This document shows positions 35,713-43,667 of a stretch of 64,000 nt of DNA, piece after piece (the stretch's first letter is position 1; the number at the start of each line of letters is the position of its first letter). The notes under the pieces are model-generated. The model did no database searches. It was not told the DNA's origin and saw only the letters and a program-made list of their open reading frames with translations. Source of the stretch: JASJAR01 sp039198225 (GTDB lineage: Bacteria > Pseudomonadota > Alphaproteobacteria > Rhodobacterales > Rhodobacteraceae); the NCBI GenBank assembly GCA_039198225.1, contig JBCCTQ010000008.1:73019-137018 (forward strand), in the 5' to 3' direction. The position numbers were made by a program, and so were the translations under genes.

Positions 35713-36302
35713 AGCTCGGCCAAAAGCTCTGCATGGCGGGCCGTATAGGCCTGGCGCACTTCGGCGGGCGGACGCGGCGCAATCGACAACCCTTCCGTGG
35801 CACCGGGATCGGGCACGCCGAAAAAGCGATTGGCTTCGGCCACGTCAAACCCAGCAATCTGGGTCGCTTCGAGCCAGGCTGACATTTTGTCGGCCTGTTT
35901 GATCTTTTTCTTGATCGCCGAGGGCAGCACGGCCGGGAGCCCGAATTTGAGATGAACCGCCGCCGCCAGCCGTTCATCAAGCCGCCCGTAATCGGGCCCA
36001 ACAGCGTTCTTAACCGGCGATATCATGTCGCCGATCACATATTCCGGGGCATCGTGGAGCAGCGCCGCCAGCCGCCATCTCGGCTCTATACCTGCTGATA
36101 TTCGGCCCAAAAGGGTCTCGACCAATAAGGAATGCTCGGCCACCGAATAGGGAAACTCACCCTTTGTCTGGCCATTCCAGCGGGCCACGAAAGCAAGGCC
36201 GTGGGCGATATCTTCGATCTCGATGTCCATCGGGGTCGGGTCGAGAAGATCGAGCCTTCGGCCCGACAGCATCCTTTGCCAGGCGCGTTTTTGCTTCGCC
36301 AT
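35709..36302 (-). CDS. HD-domain phosphohydrolase (YfbR-like)
   Basis: A 197-residue HD-superfamily protein. The metal-binding pattern is visible as the SVAEHS segment (His), the LLHDAPEYVIGD motif (HD pair) and a later Asp (KQADKMSAW). This order resembles 5'-deoxynucleotidase YfbR and related hydrolases, so a nucleotide phosphohydrolase activity is likely but the substrate is not known. I choose the ATG at 36302 (MAKQKRAWQRML), preceded by GAGG with 5 nt spacing; an in-frame ATG at 36422 has no ribosome site. Confidence 0.85.
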   Translation of the reverse strand: MAKQKRAWQRMLSGRRLDLLDPTPMDIEIEDIAHGLAFVARWNGQTKGEFPYSVAEHSLLVETLLGRISAGIEPRWRLAALLHDAPEYVIGDMISPVKNAVGPDYGRLDERLAAAVHLKFGLPAVLPSAIKKKIKQADKMSAWLEATQIAGFDVAEANRFFGVPDPGATEGLSIAPRPPAEVRQAYTARHAELLAEL

Positions 36303-36629
36303 GTGGTCCTCATAGGCAGCGCCGATCAGGTAGTCGGCGGGTGCCCGGCTGTAAATCCCATTCCAAGGATCAAAGCGCAGGGTTGGCCTGCCCGGCCTCC
36401 CTTTGCTGCGACAAATCGGCATGAAATGAGCGTATTTCAGCCGCTAAATCGAGCAGGTTGCACAATAAACACACAAAATAGACGGCGAACTGCGTGATCT
36501 GCCGCAGAGCGCACTATCTAAACAAAATTACTCCACTCTGGCCCTATATGCCGGAGAATAACAAAAAAAAGGCGGGAGGATTTGCAGGCGCAAGCACGGG
36601 ACCCCCGGGCCCCGAGAAAGGAGAAACCT

Positions 36630-36944
36630 ATGCGAGCGTTACTGAAATTCCTTGGTTTGATCTTAGTAACTTCCGTTCCTGTGAGTGCAGTCGCCCAATC
36701 GCAATCGAGCTGCGCGGATCGTGACCGCGTCGTTGAGCGGCTGGCTTCTGGCTATGGCGAGAGCTTCCAAGGCGGCGGGCTGCAATCCGAAAGTAAAGTC
36801 TTCGAGGTTTGGTTTTCCGAAGAAAAGGGCACCTGGACCATTTTGATGACCCGCGCCGACGGCACATCCTGTGTCATGGCCGCAGGCACCAATTGGCGCG
36901 CCCCTTTGCCGAGTGACAAGTTGAAGACGGGAATACCTGGCTAG
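36630..36944 (+). CDS. Small secreted protein of unknown function
   Basis: A 104-residue protein with a clear signal peptide (MRALLKFLGLILVTSVPVSAVAQ, likely cleaved after AQ). The mature part is about 80 residues with two cysteines (Cys 28 region SSCADRD and a later TSCVMAAG), which may form a disulfide, and the sequence VFEVWFSEEKGTWTILMTRADG suggesting a small beta fold. A strong AAAGGAG lies 6 nt before the ATG at 36630. I do not recognise a named family. It stands alone between the HD gene (opposite strand) and ahcY. Confidence 0.75.
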   Translation: MRALLKFLGLILVTSVPVSAVAQSQSSCADRDRVVERLASGYGESFQGGGLQSESKVFEVWFSEEKGTWTILMTRADGTSCVMAAGTNWRAPLPSDKLKTGIPG

Positions 36945-37096
36945 GCGACGGAAGGTCGTTTGTGTCGTTGGCGGCAGCATTGCCGTCAAGTCACTGGAAA
37001 AGAAGTTCGCCTGTGTCTTTGGCAAGGGACGTTATTGTTGTGGTTACGCGGGGTTGTTAAGGATCTGCGACTCGATTGGATCCGCGGAGAACCCGT

Positions 37097-38488
37097 ATGA
37101 AAGACTTCATAGTAAAAGACATGGGGTTAGCCGAATTTGGCCGCCTCGAACTCGATATTGCCGAGATAGAGATGCCAGGTTTGATGGCGCTCCGCGAAGA
37201 ATACGGTGCGTCAAAGCCCTTGGCCGGAGCCCGGATCGCCGGTTCTCTGCACATGACAATCCAAACAGCCGTTTTGATCGAGACTTTGACCGCGCTCGGC
37301 GCCGATGTGCGCTGGGCGTCGTGCAACATTTTCTCGACCCAAGACCATGCGGCGGCCGCGATTGCCGAAGGCGGCGTGCCGGTCTTTGCGGTCAAAGGCG
37401 AAACGCTCGAAGAATACTGGGATTACGCGGACCGGATCTTCCACTTTGAGGATGGCGGCGCCAACATGATCCTCGACGATGGGGGCGATGCGACGCTTTA
37501 CATTCTGATGGGTGCCCGGGTCGAGGAGGGCGAGACCGACCTGATCGCAGTGCCGACATCGGAAGAGGAAGAAGCGCTTTTCGCCCAGATCAAAAAGCGG
37601 ATGGCCGAGAGCCCGGGCTGGTTCGTCAAACAGCGCGACATGATCAAAGGCGTCTCCGAAGAGACAACGACCGGGGTGCACCGGCTCTATAAGATGGTCG
37701 AAGACGGGCTGCTCCCGTTCCCGGCAATCAATGTCAACGACTCAGTCACCAAGTCGAAGTTTGACAATAAGTACGGCTGCAAAGAGAGCCTCGTTGACGG
37801 GATCCGCCGCGCCACCGATGTGATGATGGCCGGGAAAGTGGCCGTCGTTTGCGGTTACGGCGATGTGGGCAAAGGCTCGGCCGCCTCGCTCAGCGGGGCA
37901 GGCGCCCGGGTGGTGGTCACAGAAACCGACCCGATCTGCGCGCTCCAGGCGGCTATGGACGGCTACCAGGTGACCACGCTTGAAGACATGGTCGAAGAGG
38001 CCGACATCTTCATCACCGCCACCGGCAACAAAGATGTTATCCGGATCGACCATATGCGCCGGATGAAGAACATGGCGATCGTCGGCAATATCGGCCATTT
38101 CGACAATGAGATCCAAGTGGCCAACCTCAAAAACCACAAATGGACCAACGTCAAAGAGCAGGTGGACATGATCGAAATGCCCTCGGGCAACAAGATCATC
38201 CTCCTCTCAGAGGGTCGGCTTTTGAACCTCGGCAACGCCACCGGGCATCCGTCTTTCGTGATGTCGGCGTCGTTTACCAACCAGGTGCTGGCCCAGATCG
38301 AGCTTTGGACCAAGGGCAGCGACTACGACAACAAAGTCTACGTGCTGCCCAAGCATCTCGACGAGAAAGTCGCGCGTCTCCATCTGTCGCAGATCGGTGT
38401 GAAGCTCACCGAGCTCGACAGCGATCAGGCCTCCTATATCGGGGTCAAACCCGAAGGCCCGTTCAAATCCGAGCATTACCGCTATTGA
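37097..38488 (+). CDS. ahcY: Adenosylhomocysteinase
   Basis: AhcY hydrolyses S-adenosylhomocysteine to adenosine and homocysteine, removing the product inhibitor of methyltransferases. The 463-residue product (start 37097, GGAG 7 nt upstream) has the NAD-binding GYGDVGKGSA loop, the SKFDNKYGCKESLVDGI stretch and the C-terminal KSEHYRY ending diagnostic of the family. The leader from 36945 to 37096 shows no SAH-riboswitch core that I can recognise. A perfect 11-bp terminator hairpin follows. This enzyme supports the methyl-transfer chemistry elsewhere in the window. Confidence 0.97.
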   Translation: MKDFIVKDMGLAEFGRLELDIAEIEMPGLMALREEYGASKPLAGARIAGSLHMTIQTAVLIETLTALGADVRWASCNIFSTQDHAAAAIAEGGVPVFAVKGETLEEYWDYADRIFHFEDGGANMILDDGGDATLYILMGARVEEGETDLIAVPTSEEEEALFAQIKKRMAESPGWFVKQRDMIKGVSEETTTGVHRLYKMVEDGLLPFPAINVNDSVTKSKFDNKYGCKESLVDGIRRATDVMMAGKVAVVCGYGDVGKGSAASLSGAGARVVVTETDPICALQAAMDGYQVTTLEDMVEEADIFITATGNKDVIRIDHMRRMKNMAIVGNIGHFDNEIQVANLKNHKWTNVKEQVDMIEMPSGNKIILLSEGRLLNLGNATGHPSFVMSASFTNQVLAQIELWTKGSDYDNKVYVLPKHLDEKVARLHLSQIGVKLTELDSDQASYIGVKPEGPFKSEHYRY

Positions 38489-38495
38489 CCGGACC

Positions 38496-38527
38496 TGCCG
38501 CAACGCGCCCCATGCGTTGCGGCATTT
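38496..38527 (+). terminator. Rho-independent terminator of ahcY
   Basis: TGCCGCAACGC at 38496-38506 pairs perfectly with 38514-38524 over an 11-bp stem with a 7-nt loop, followed by TTT. It starts 8 nt after the ahcY stop. Confidence 0.88.
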
Positions 38528-38638
38528 CCGCTTAAACCAGCCAACCCACAGTCGAATATTGTGTTGGGGGGTCAATTGGCCCACCATGCGCGCCGTGGCA
38601 CAAAGCCACGGAATAAAAGGCTATGGAGGGGGCGTCCG

Positions 38639-38980
38639 ATGGGAAAACGGGACGAACTTATCGAGAAATACGCAGATGATCTGAAAAATAAGTGCGGGGT
38701 CACCCCCGACATGGATCTTCTGACAAAGGTCACAATCGGCTGCGGGCCGTCGATCTACGACGCCGACGCCTCGACCGTGGCAGCGAGCCAAGACGGCGAG
38801 CTTGAGACGGTCAAAGAGAATTTTCTTATGAAAAAGCTGGGCTTGTCGGATGGGCCAGAATTGATGGACGCCATCAATTCGGTAATCGAAACCTATGGCC
38901 GGTCCGAGCGCAACAAGTACCGCGCCGTTGTTTATTACCTTTTGACCAAGCATTTCGGCAAAGAAGCGGTCTACGGCTGA
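38639..38980 (+). CDS. DUF2853 family protein
   Basis: A 113-residue cytoplasmic protein with the pattern of DUF2853 (KRDELIEKYADDLKNKCGV at the start, a NKYRAVVYYLLTKHFGKE C-terminus), predicted mostly helical. The function of the family is not known to me. The frame extends upstream, but the ATG at 38639 follows a GGAGG site and matches family length. It stands alone after the ahcY terminator, with a possible own terminator at 39110-39144. Confidence 0.85.
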   Translation: MGKRDELIEKYADDLKNKCGVTPDMDLLTKVTIGCGPSIYDADASTVAASQDGELETVKENFLMKKLGLSDGPELMDAINSVIETYGRSERNKYRAVVYYLLTKHFGKEAVYG

Positions 38981-39109
38981 TCGAATTCGCTTTGAATTGA
39001 GTGCACTCGCCGTTGGACAAATCGGCTAGGTCAAAATAGCTTACCGGGACTGGCCAGGATGGCCGGGACCAGATTTCCGAAGCGCGGTGAGAGGCGCTGT
39101 GGGTGAAGG

Positions 39110-39144
39110 AAAGGGGTCTCGGCATCGGCTGGGGCCCCTTTTTT
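39110..39144 (+). terminator. Terminator downstream of the DUF2853 gene
   Basis: AAAGGGG (39110-39116) pairs with CCCCTTT (39135-39141) with a long loop, and a run of six T residues covers 39139-39144. It lies 130 nt after the DUF2853 stop, leaving room for a short untranslated or small RNA region. Confidence 0.6.
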
Positions 39145-39223
39145 ATGTTTGTTGTGCGCACCGGAACGCGCTGTCAATTTAAGCAGACACATCTTGTGTG
39201 ATTCTTAATTGACGGAGCGAAAA

Positions 39224-39697
39224 GTGGGTCGATTTTTTGCCATCGCGATACCGGTGTTCATCCTTGGTTTCGGAGCGGGCGCCGCCTTCTGGTACCTCGC
39301 CTCGCCGTTGTTTTTCGACGATGTGGTCAGTGAAAGCCTGGCTTCGGACGCCCTCAAAGCCACCCGCACGGGCACTTTCCGCGACGCGGATCGGGCCCAT
39401 AAGGGCACCGGCACAGCAACGATATTCGAAGATGCCTCCGGCAAAGCCGTCCTCCGGTTCACTGAATTTGAAGTCACCAACGGGCCGGATCTCGAAGTCT
39501 GGCTGGTGGCCGAGCCCGATCCCAAATCGTCGAAGGATGTGAAAGAGTCGACGTTTCTCTCCCTTGGCCAGCTCAAGGGCAATGTGGGCGACCAAAACTA
39601 CGACATTCCCGAAGGCACAGACCTCGCGCAATACGGCTCGGTGGTGATCTGGTGCGAGCAATTCGGCGTTTTGTTTTCGCCGGCGATGCTGAACTAG
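39224..39697 (+). CDS. DM13-domain membrane-anchored protein
   Basis: A 157-residue protein with one N-terminal membrane segment (GRFFAIAIPVFILGFGAGAAFWYL) and a DM13-type domain from about residue 50 (RTGTFRDADRAHKGTGTATIFED to VVIWCEQFGVLFSPA), including the single conserved Cys in VVIWCEQF. DM13 domains are proposed to have redox or electron-transfer roles in animals and occur in bacterial envelope proteins; the function here is unknown. The GTG at 39224 has GGAG 6 nt away and is preferred over an upstream TTG. The stop overlaps the EVE gene end. Confidence 0.82.
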   Translation: MGRFFAIAIPVFILGFGAGAAFWYLASPLFFDDVVSESLASDALKATRTGTFRDADRAHKGTGTATIFEDASGKAVLRFTEFEVTNGPDLEVWLVAEPDPKSSKDVKESTFLSLGQLKGNVGDQNYDIPEGTDLAQYGSVVIWCEQFGVLFSPAMLN

Positions 39698-40113
39698 GGC
39701 GAAAGCGCGCCCATTTCGCAGACTACCTTCCATTCGGCTTCGCTCACCGGCTGGACAGACAGCCGCGTGTTATTGACGAGCACCATGTCCTGAAGCCTCG
39801 GATCGGCCTTGGCCATATCGAGCGTGACCGGGTTCGGCATGTCGCGCACGGCTTTGATGTCAACGCAGTCCCAGCGCGCGTCATCGGTGGTGCTGTCGGG
39901 ATGGCTCTCGGCGATCACTTCAACGATCCCGACCACCGCCTTTTCCGACATCGAATGGTAAAAAAAGCCGAGATCGCCGATCTTCATCTCCCGCATATTG
40001 TTGCGAGCCTGGTAATTCCGGACCCCGTCCCACTCCTCGCCAACCTCGCCTTTGGCTTTTTGCTGATCCCACGACCAGTTCGACGGTTCCGATTTGAAAA
40101 GCCAGTAGCGCAT
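39694..40113 (-). CDS. EVE-domain protein
   Basis: A 139-residue EVE-domain (formerly DUF55) protein. The N-terminus MRYWLFKSEPSNWSWD and the segments WDGVRNYQARNNMREMKIGDLGFFYHS and VGIVEVIAESHPD are diagnostic. EVE domains have a PUA-like fold that binds modified bases in DNA or RNA; standalone versions are widespread and their physiological role is uncertain. It starts at 40113 overlapping the YciI stop by one base (TGATG), so YciI-EVE are translationally coupled. Confidence 0.92.
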   Translation of the reverse strand: MRYWLFKSEPSNWSWDQQKAKGEVGEEWDGVRNYQARNNMREMKIGDLGFFYHSMSEKAVVGIVEVIAESHPDSTTDDARWDCVDIKAVRDMPNPVTLDMAKADPRLQDMVLVNNTRLSVQPVSEAEWKVVCEMGALSP

Positions 40114-40385
40114 CAGGGGGTGACCTGTTTCCAAGCGTTGATCTCGACCGAGGCGAAAAGGCCCGCCTTGGCGTAGGGGTCGCCCGCCGCCCAAGCGTCC
40201 GCCGCGGCGCGGTCTTCGACCTCGATCACGATGAGCGAGCCGCACATCTCTCCCGTCCCGTCGAGCAGGGGGCCTGCGAACACCACGCATCCCGATTGGG
40301 CCCCATAGTCCAGATGGGCGGCGCGGTTGGCCTTTCTCGTGTCGAGATGGCCTGGCTTGTCGCGGGCGATAAGGGCGAATTTCAT
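40113..40385 (-). CDS. YciI-like protein
   Basis: A 90-residue YciI-superfamily protein with a ferredoxin-like fold (ALIARDKPGHLDTRKANRAAHLDY at the start, then VFAGPLLDGTGEMCGSLIVIEVEDRAAADAWAAGDPYAKAGLF). The conserved His/Asp pair of the family is present in HLDY. GGAG lies 5 nt before the ATG. It sits after tsaD in a probable tsaD-yciI-EVE transcript. Enzymatic activity in this family is rarely established, so no reaction is assigned. Confidence 0.92.
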   Translation of the reverse strand: MKFALIARDKPGHLDTRKANRAAHLDYGAQSGCVVFAGPLLDGTGEMCGSLIVIEVEDRAAADAWAAGDPYAKAGLFASVEINAWKQVTP

Positions 40386-40459
40386 GGGGTCTCCGAAGGC
40401 GATGGCACCGGGCCCAAGCGATACGCGCTCGGGCGGGGGATTTCAAACGGGCGGACACC

Positions 40460-41563
40460 TCAGGCCTTGGCACCTTTCTTTCCCGACCCGATGAGGGGGG
40501 CTTGCGCTGTGTCCAGCGGCCATCGGGGCCGGGCGGCAAGGGCAAAATCGGATCGCTGCCCGAGGCCCATGAGCTCAATGCCAGCCCAAGCGATCATCGC
40601 TCCGTTGTCGGTGCAAAGGGGCAAGGGCGGAGCGACGAAATCGACGCCAGCTTTCTGGGCCACGGTTTCAAGACGGCTCCGAATTGTCCTGTTGGCCGCA
40701 ACACCCCCGGCCACGGCAATCGCAGGGCGGGCCGGGCCTTCGGCGAGGTAAAACGCCAAGGCGGCCTCGGTCTTTTTGGCCACGACCTCCGCCACCGCAT
40801 CCTGAAAAGACGCCGCGATATGGGCCCGTTCGCCCTCGATATCGAGGCCCGCCAAAGTGATCCGGTCAATCTCGCGCATGATTGCGGTTTTAAGACCAGA
40901 AAACGACATGTCGGCGCCCGGCCGGTCGAGGAGGGGGCGGGGAAACGCGTAACGCGCGGGATCGCCCGCTTTGGCGAGCTGTTCGATCTCCGGCCCGCCG
41001 GGATGACCGAGACCGAGGGCGCGGGCCGTTTTGTCAAAGGCTTCCCCCGGCGCATCGTCGATCGTGCCGCCAAGGCGGTGAAAGCTATCCGCGCCTCGGA
41101 CAATGAGAAACTGACAATGGCCGCCCGACACGAGAAGAAGAAGATAGGGATAGGCCAGATCGTCGGTCAGCCGCGGGGTGAGCGCGTGGCCCGCCAGATG
41201 GTTGACCCCGAGGAGCGCTTTACCGGTGGCTGCGGCGAGGCCCTTGGCAAACATCACCCCGGCTAGAACGCCTCCAATGAGCCCCGGCCCGGCCGTGACC
41301 GCGACGCCATCGATGCCCGAAAGGTCGAGGCCGGCCTCGGCCAGGGCCGCTTCGACGGCGAGATCGATCTTCTCGGCATGGGCCCGGGCGGCAATCTCTG
41401 GGACGACGCCGCCATAGGCCGCGTGGAGCCGGTCTTGAGACATCACCACATTGGACAGGATCCGCCCGTCGGCAGGCCCGGCCCGCACCACGGCCGCAGC
41501 GGTGTCATCGCAGCTCGTCTCGATCCCGAGGACCGTCTCCGGCGCCCTCATGGTGGCACTCAT
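40460..41563 (-). CDS. tsaD: tRNA threonylcarbamoyltransferase TsaD
   Basis: TsaD transfers threonylcarbamoyl from its adenylate to A37 of ANN-decoding tRNAs. The 367-residue product has VLGIETSCDDTAAAVV at the start, the metal-binding His of NHLAGHAL near residue 120, the LLVSGGHCQFL loop and the C-terminal CTDNGAMIAWAG with the metal-binding Asp. I start at 41563 (MSATMRAPE); 41551 is an in-frame alternative and neither has a clear Shine-Dalgarno. It is divergent from hemD across 54 bp. Confidence 0.95.
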   Translation of the reverse strand: MSATMRAPETVLGIETSCDDTAAAVVRAGPADGRILSNVVMSQDRLHAAYGGVVPEIAARAHAEKIDLAVEAALAEAGLDLSGIDGVAVTAGPGLIGGVLAGVMFAKGLAAATGKALLGVNHLAGHALTPRLTDDLAYPYLLLLVSGGHCQFLIVRGADSFHRLGGTIDDAPGEAFDKTARALGLGHPGGPEIEQLAKAGDPARYAFPRPLLDRPGADMSFSGLKTAIMREIDRITLAGLDIEGERAHIAASFQDAVAEVVAKKTEAALAFYLAEGPARPAIAVAGGVAANRTIRSRLETVAQKAGVDFVAPPLPLCTDNGAMIAWAGIELMGLGQRSDFALAARPRWPLDTAQAPLIGSGKKGAKA

Positions 41564-41617
41564 GGCAGGCACTTTGTCCGTTGCGTGGCGGTGGCGGCGG
41601 AGGTAGCACCGAGGCCC

Positions 41618-42316
41618 ATGGCCGACAAGATGGCACGTCCCACGCTCCTGATGACGCGTCCCCAGCTTGCATCGCGGAGGTTCCTCCAACGGTTGGAAGA
41701 CGACGGGATGGACGTCGCCGATGCCGTCATCTCCCCGGCGATTGACATCAAGCCCGTTGGCGAGCCGGTCGCACTGACCGGGGTGGCAGGAGTAATATTT
41801 ACGTCGGTCAATGGGGTGGGGCGGGCCCAAGCGGTGCCGGGTCTTCCGGCCTGGTGTGTTGGCGACCAAACCGCGTGGGCTGCCGCCCAAGCTGGGTTTG
41901 AGGCGCGCTCGGCCGGTGGAAACGCGGCGGATCTGGTGGCGCTGATCCTAGGTTCCGGAGGGCAGGGCCCGCTGATCCACATCCGCGGCGTCCATAGCAG
42001 GGGCGACGTCGCCGAGGCGCTCAGGGCGGCGGGCATCGCTGTCAATTCTGTGATTTCCTATGACCAGCCCGCTCAAGACCCGACCGATGACGCAGCGGCC
42101 CTCTTCCAAGCGAAGGGTCGGGTTCTGGCTCCGCTCTTTTCGCCGCGGAGTGCGGGCGTTTTGCGGGGGTGGGCCCAAGGTGCGGAGGCCCCCATAGAGG
42201 CGGTCGCCCTAAGCGAAGCCGTCGCCGAGGCTTGGGGACAGCCGGTCACGGTCGCCCGGCACCCCGACGGCGCGGCCATGGTCGACGCCATACGTGCCGC
42301 CCTAATGCGCGGTTGA
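41618..42316 (+). CDS. hemD: Uroporphyrinogen-III synthase
   Basis: HemD cyclises hydroxymethylbilane to uroporphyrinogen III in tetrapyrrole synthesis. The 232-residue protein is weakly conserved, as usual, but shows LLMTRPQLASRRFLQRLE at the start, the GVIFTSVNGV region and the C-terminal LAPLFSPRSAGVLRGW with the family's FTSPSA-like position. Position divergent from tsaD and ahead of the mitofilin-like and HemY-like genes is the standard Rhodobacterales arrangement. The ATG at 41630 is an alternative start. Confidence 0.88.
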   Translation: MADKMARPTLLMTRPQLASRRFLQRLEDDGMDVADAVISPAIDIKPVGEPVALTGVAGVIFTSVNGVGRAQAVPGLPAWCVGDQTAWAAAQAGFEARSAGGNAADLVALILGSGGQGPLIHIRGVHSRGDVAEALRAAGIAVNSVISYDQPAQDPTDDAAALFQAKGRVLAPLFSPRSAGVLRGWAQGAEAPIEAVALSEAVAEAWGQPVTVARHPDGAAMVDAIRAALMRG

Positions 42317-42421
42317 CCTCCCGGGCCAGGGCGCGTTTGCTAAGGCGGGCGAAGAGAATCTGCCCGGGGGATTTCAACAACGCGGAGTGCTGCGTTTGTT
42401 CCGTAAAAACAGGAGTGTAGC

Positions 42422-43657
42422 GTGAGCGGCTCGGTGGACCTCAGAGGGCCGGCGCTGGCGACGCGCCAGGCGATCCCGTTATCGGATGCGCCGATTACGG
42501 CCGAAGAACCCCAAGAAATCCTCGTTGAGGCAACCCCCGATCCTGAGCCCGCACCCGCGGCACCACCGGCACCCAAAGCCGAACCGGAACGTCGGCGCGG
42601 CGGATTTGGCGCCTTTCTCGCGCTTCTCCTGGGCGGGGCGGCCGCCGCGGCGCTGGGCTTTTTCGCGGCGGGCAATGTGCTCGAGACCGGCCCAGACCCC
42701 GAATTGACCGCGCGCATCGGCGAGCTTGAAACCAACATCGGCGATATGGGCGGCCGTTTGGAAGATCTTGCGGGCAGCCTTGAGACACTTCGGGCCGCGA
42801 TCCCCGAACCCGACACGGCGACGGCCGACGGGCTTGCCTCGCTCAGCGAGAACTTCGCCGGGCTCACATCGGAATTTGGCACGCTCCAATCGGATCTTGG
42901 GGCGCTGTCGGAGCGGGTGAATGCCCTGCCATTGGGCGTTGTGGAAGGCACTCAAATGCCTGATTTTACTGAGAACTTTAACGCCCAAATGGCTCAATTT
43001 CAGGAAGAAATGGCCCGGGTCACCGGGGCGGCCGAAGCAGAATTCGCGGAAATGACCGGCGCGGCCGAGGAAGAGTTGGGCCGGGTCACCGGGGCGGCCG
43101 AAGCGGAAGTGGCCGCCGCCATGGCCGAGGCCGAAGCCACCCGCGACGCGGCCGAGAAAGCCGAAACCCAAGCCACGCTTCGTGCCGCTTTGGCCAAAGT
43201 GTCGACAGCGCTCGACACGGGCGAGCCATTTGACACTGCGCTTACCGCTCTCGACGGCCTTGAGATCCCCGCGGCGTTGGCGGATGTGGCCGCAGACGGG
43301 GTCGCCCCGCTCAGCGCGCTCCAGACCGATTTTCCCTCCGCGGCCCGTGAGGCGCTCAAGGCCTCGGCCCGGGGCCCGGAAGAGGGGTCCGGCACGATGG
43401 GCCGCGTGGCAGCCTTTCTTGTGGCGCGGACCAATGCTCGGTCCCTTGAGCCGCGCGACGGGGATGATGCGGATGCGGTGCTCTCACGGGCGGAAGCGGC
43501 GTTGAGATCGGGCGACTTAAACACCGCCCTAACGGAAGTCGGCGGTCTTGAAGACGCGTCGCGCGCCGCCCTCGGCCCGTGGCTTGACGCCGCCGAGAGC
43601 CGGTCTGCTGCCGTGGATGCGGCGAGCGCACTTTCGGCCTCAATCGACAATTTGTAG
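42422..43657 (+). CDS. Mitofilin-like inner membrane protein
   Basis: A 411-residue protein with an N-terminal Pro/Glu-rich cytoplasmic part, one membrane segment (FGAFLALLLGGAAAAALGFFAAG near residue 62), a long Ala/Glu-rich coiled-coil-like stretch (80-265), and a C-terminal helical domain related to that of mitochondrial mitofilin/Mic60. Alphaproteobacterial relatives encoded beside hemY are linked to membrane shaping. The start is GTG with GGAG 6 nt upstream. Three 11-residue repeats occur at residues 200-232. Confidence 0.85.
   Translation: MSGSVDLRGPALATRQAIPLSDAPITAEEPQEILVEATPDPEPAPAAPPAPKAEPERRRGGFGAFLALLLGGAAAAALGFFAAGNVLETGPDPELTARIGELETNIGDMGGRLEDLAGSLETLRAAIPEPDTATADGLASLSENFAGLTSEFGTLQSDLGALSERVNALPLGVVEGTQMPDFTENFNAQMAQFQEEMARVTGAAEAEFAEMTGAAEEELGRVTGAAEAEVAAAMAEAEATRDAAEKAETQATLRAALAKVSTALDTGEPFDTALTALDGLEIPAALADVAADGVAPLSALQTDFPSAAREALKASARGPEEGSGTMGRVAAFLVARTNARSLEPRDGDDADAVLSRAEAALRSGDLNTALTEVGGLEDASRAALGPWLDAAESRSAAVDAASALSASIDNL
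43019..43117 (+). repeat. Three tandem 33-nt units inside the mitofilin-like gene
   Basis: Units at 43019-43051, 43052-43084 and 43085-43117 each encode an 11-residue repeat of the form [VM]TGAAExE followed by three variable residues. Units 1 and 3 are nearly identical at the DNA level over their first 19 bases. An 11-residue period fits a right-handed coiled coil. Confidence 0.85.
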
Positions 43658-43667
43658 GGGCGAGTTC

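Noticed and set aside
36945..37096. SAH or SAM riboswitch in the ahcY leader
   Set aside because: The leader is only about 150 nt and I could not find the conserved SAH or SAM riboswitch core; a GGATC/GATCC pair near the start is too weak.
38981..39110. 4.5S (SRP) or 6S RNA gene
   Set aside because: The conserved SRP loop sequence is absent and no long closing stem with a central bubble could be traced.
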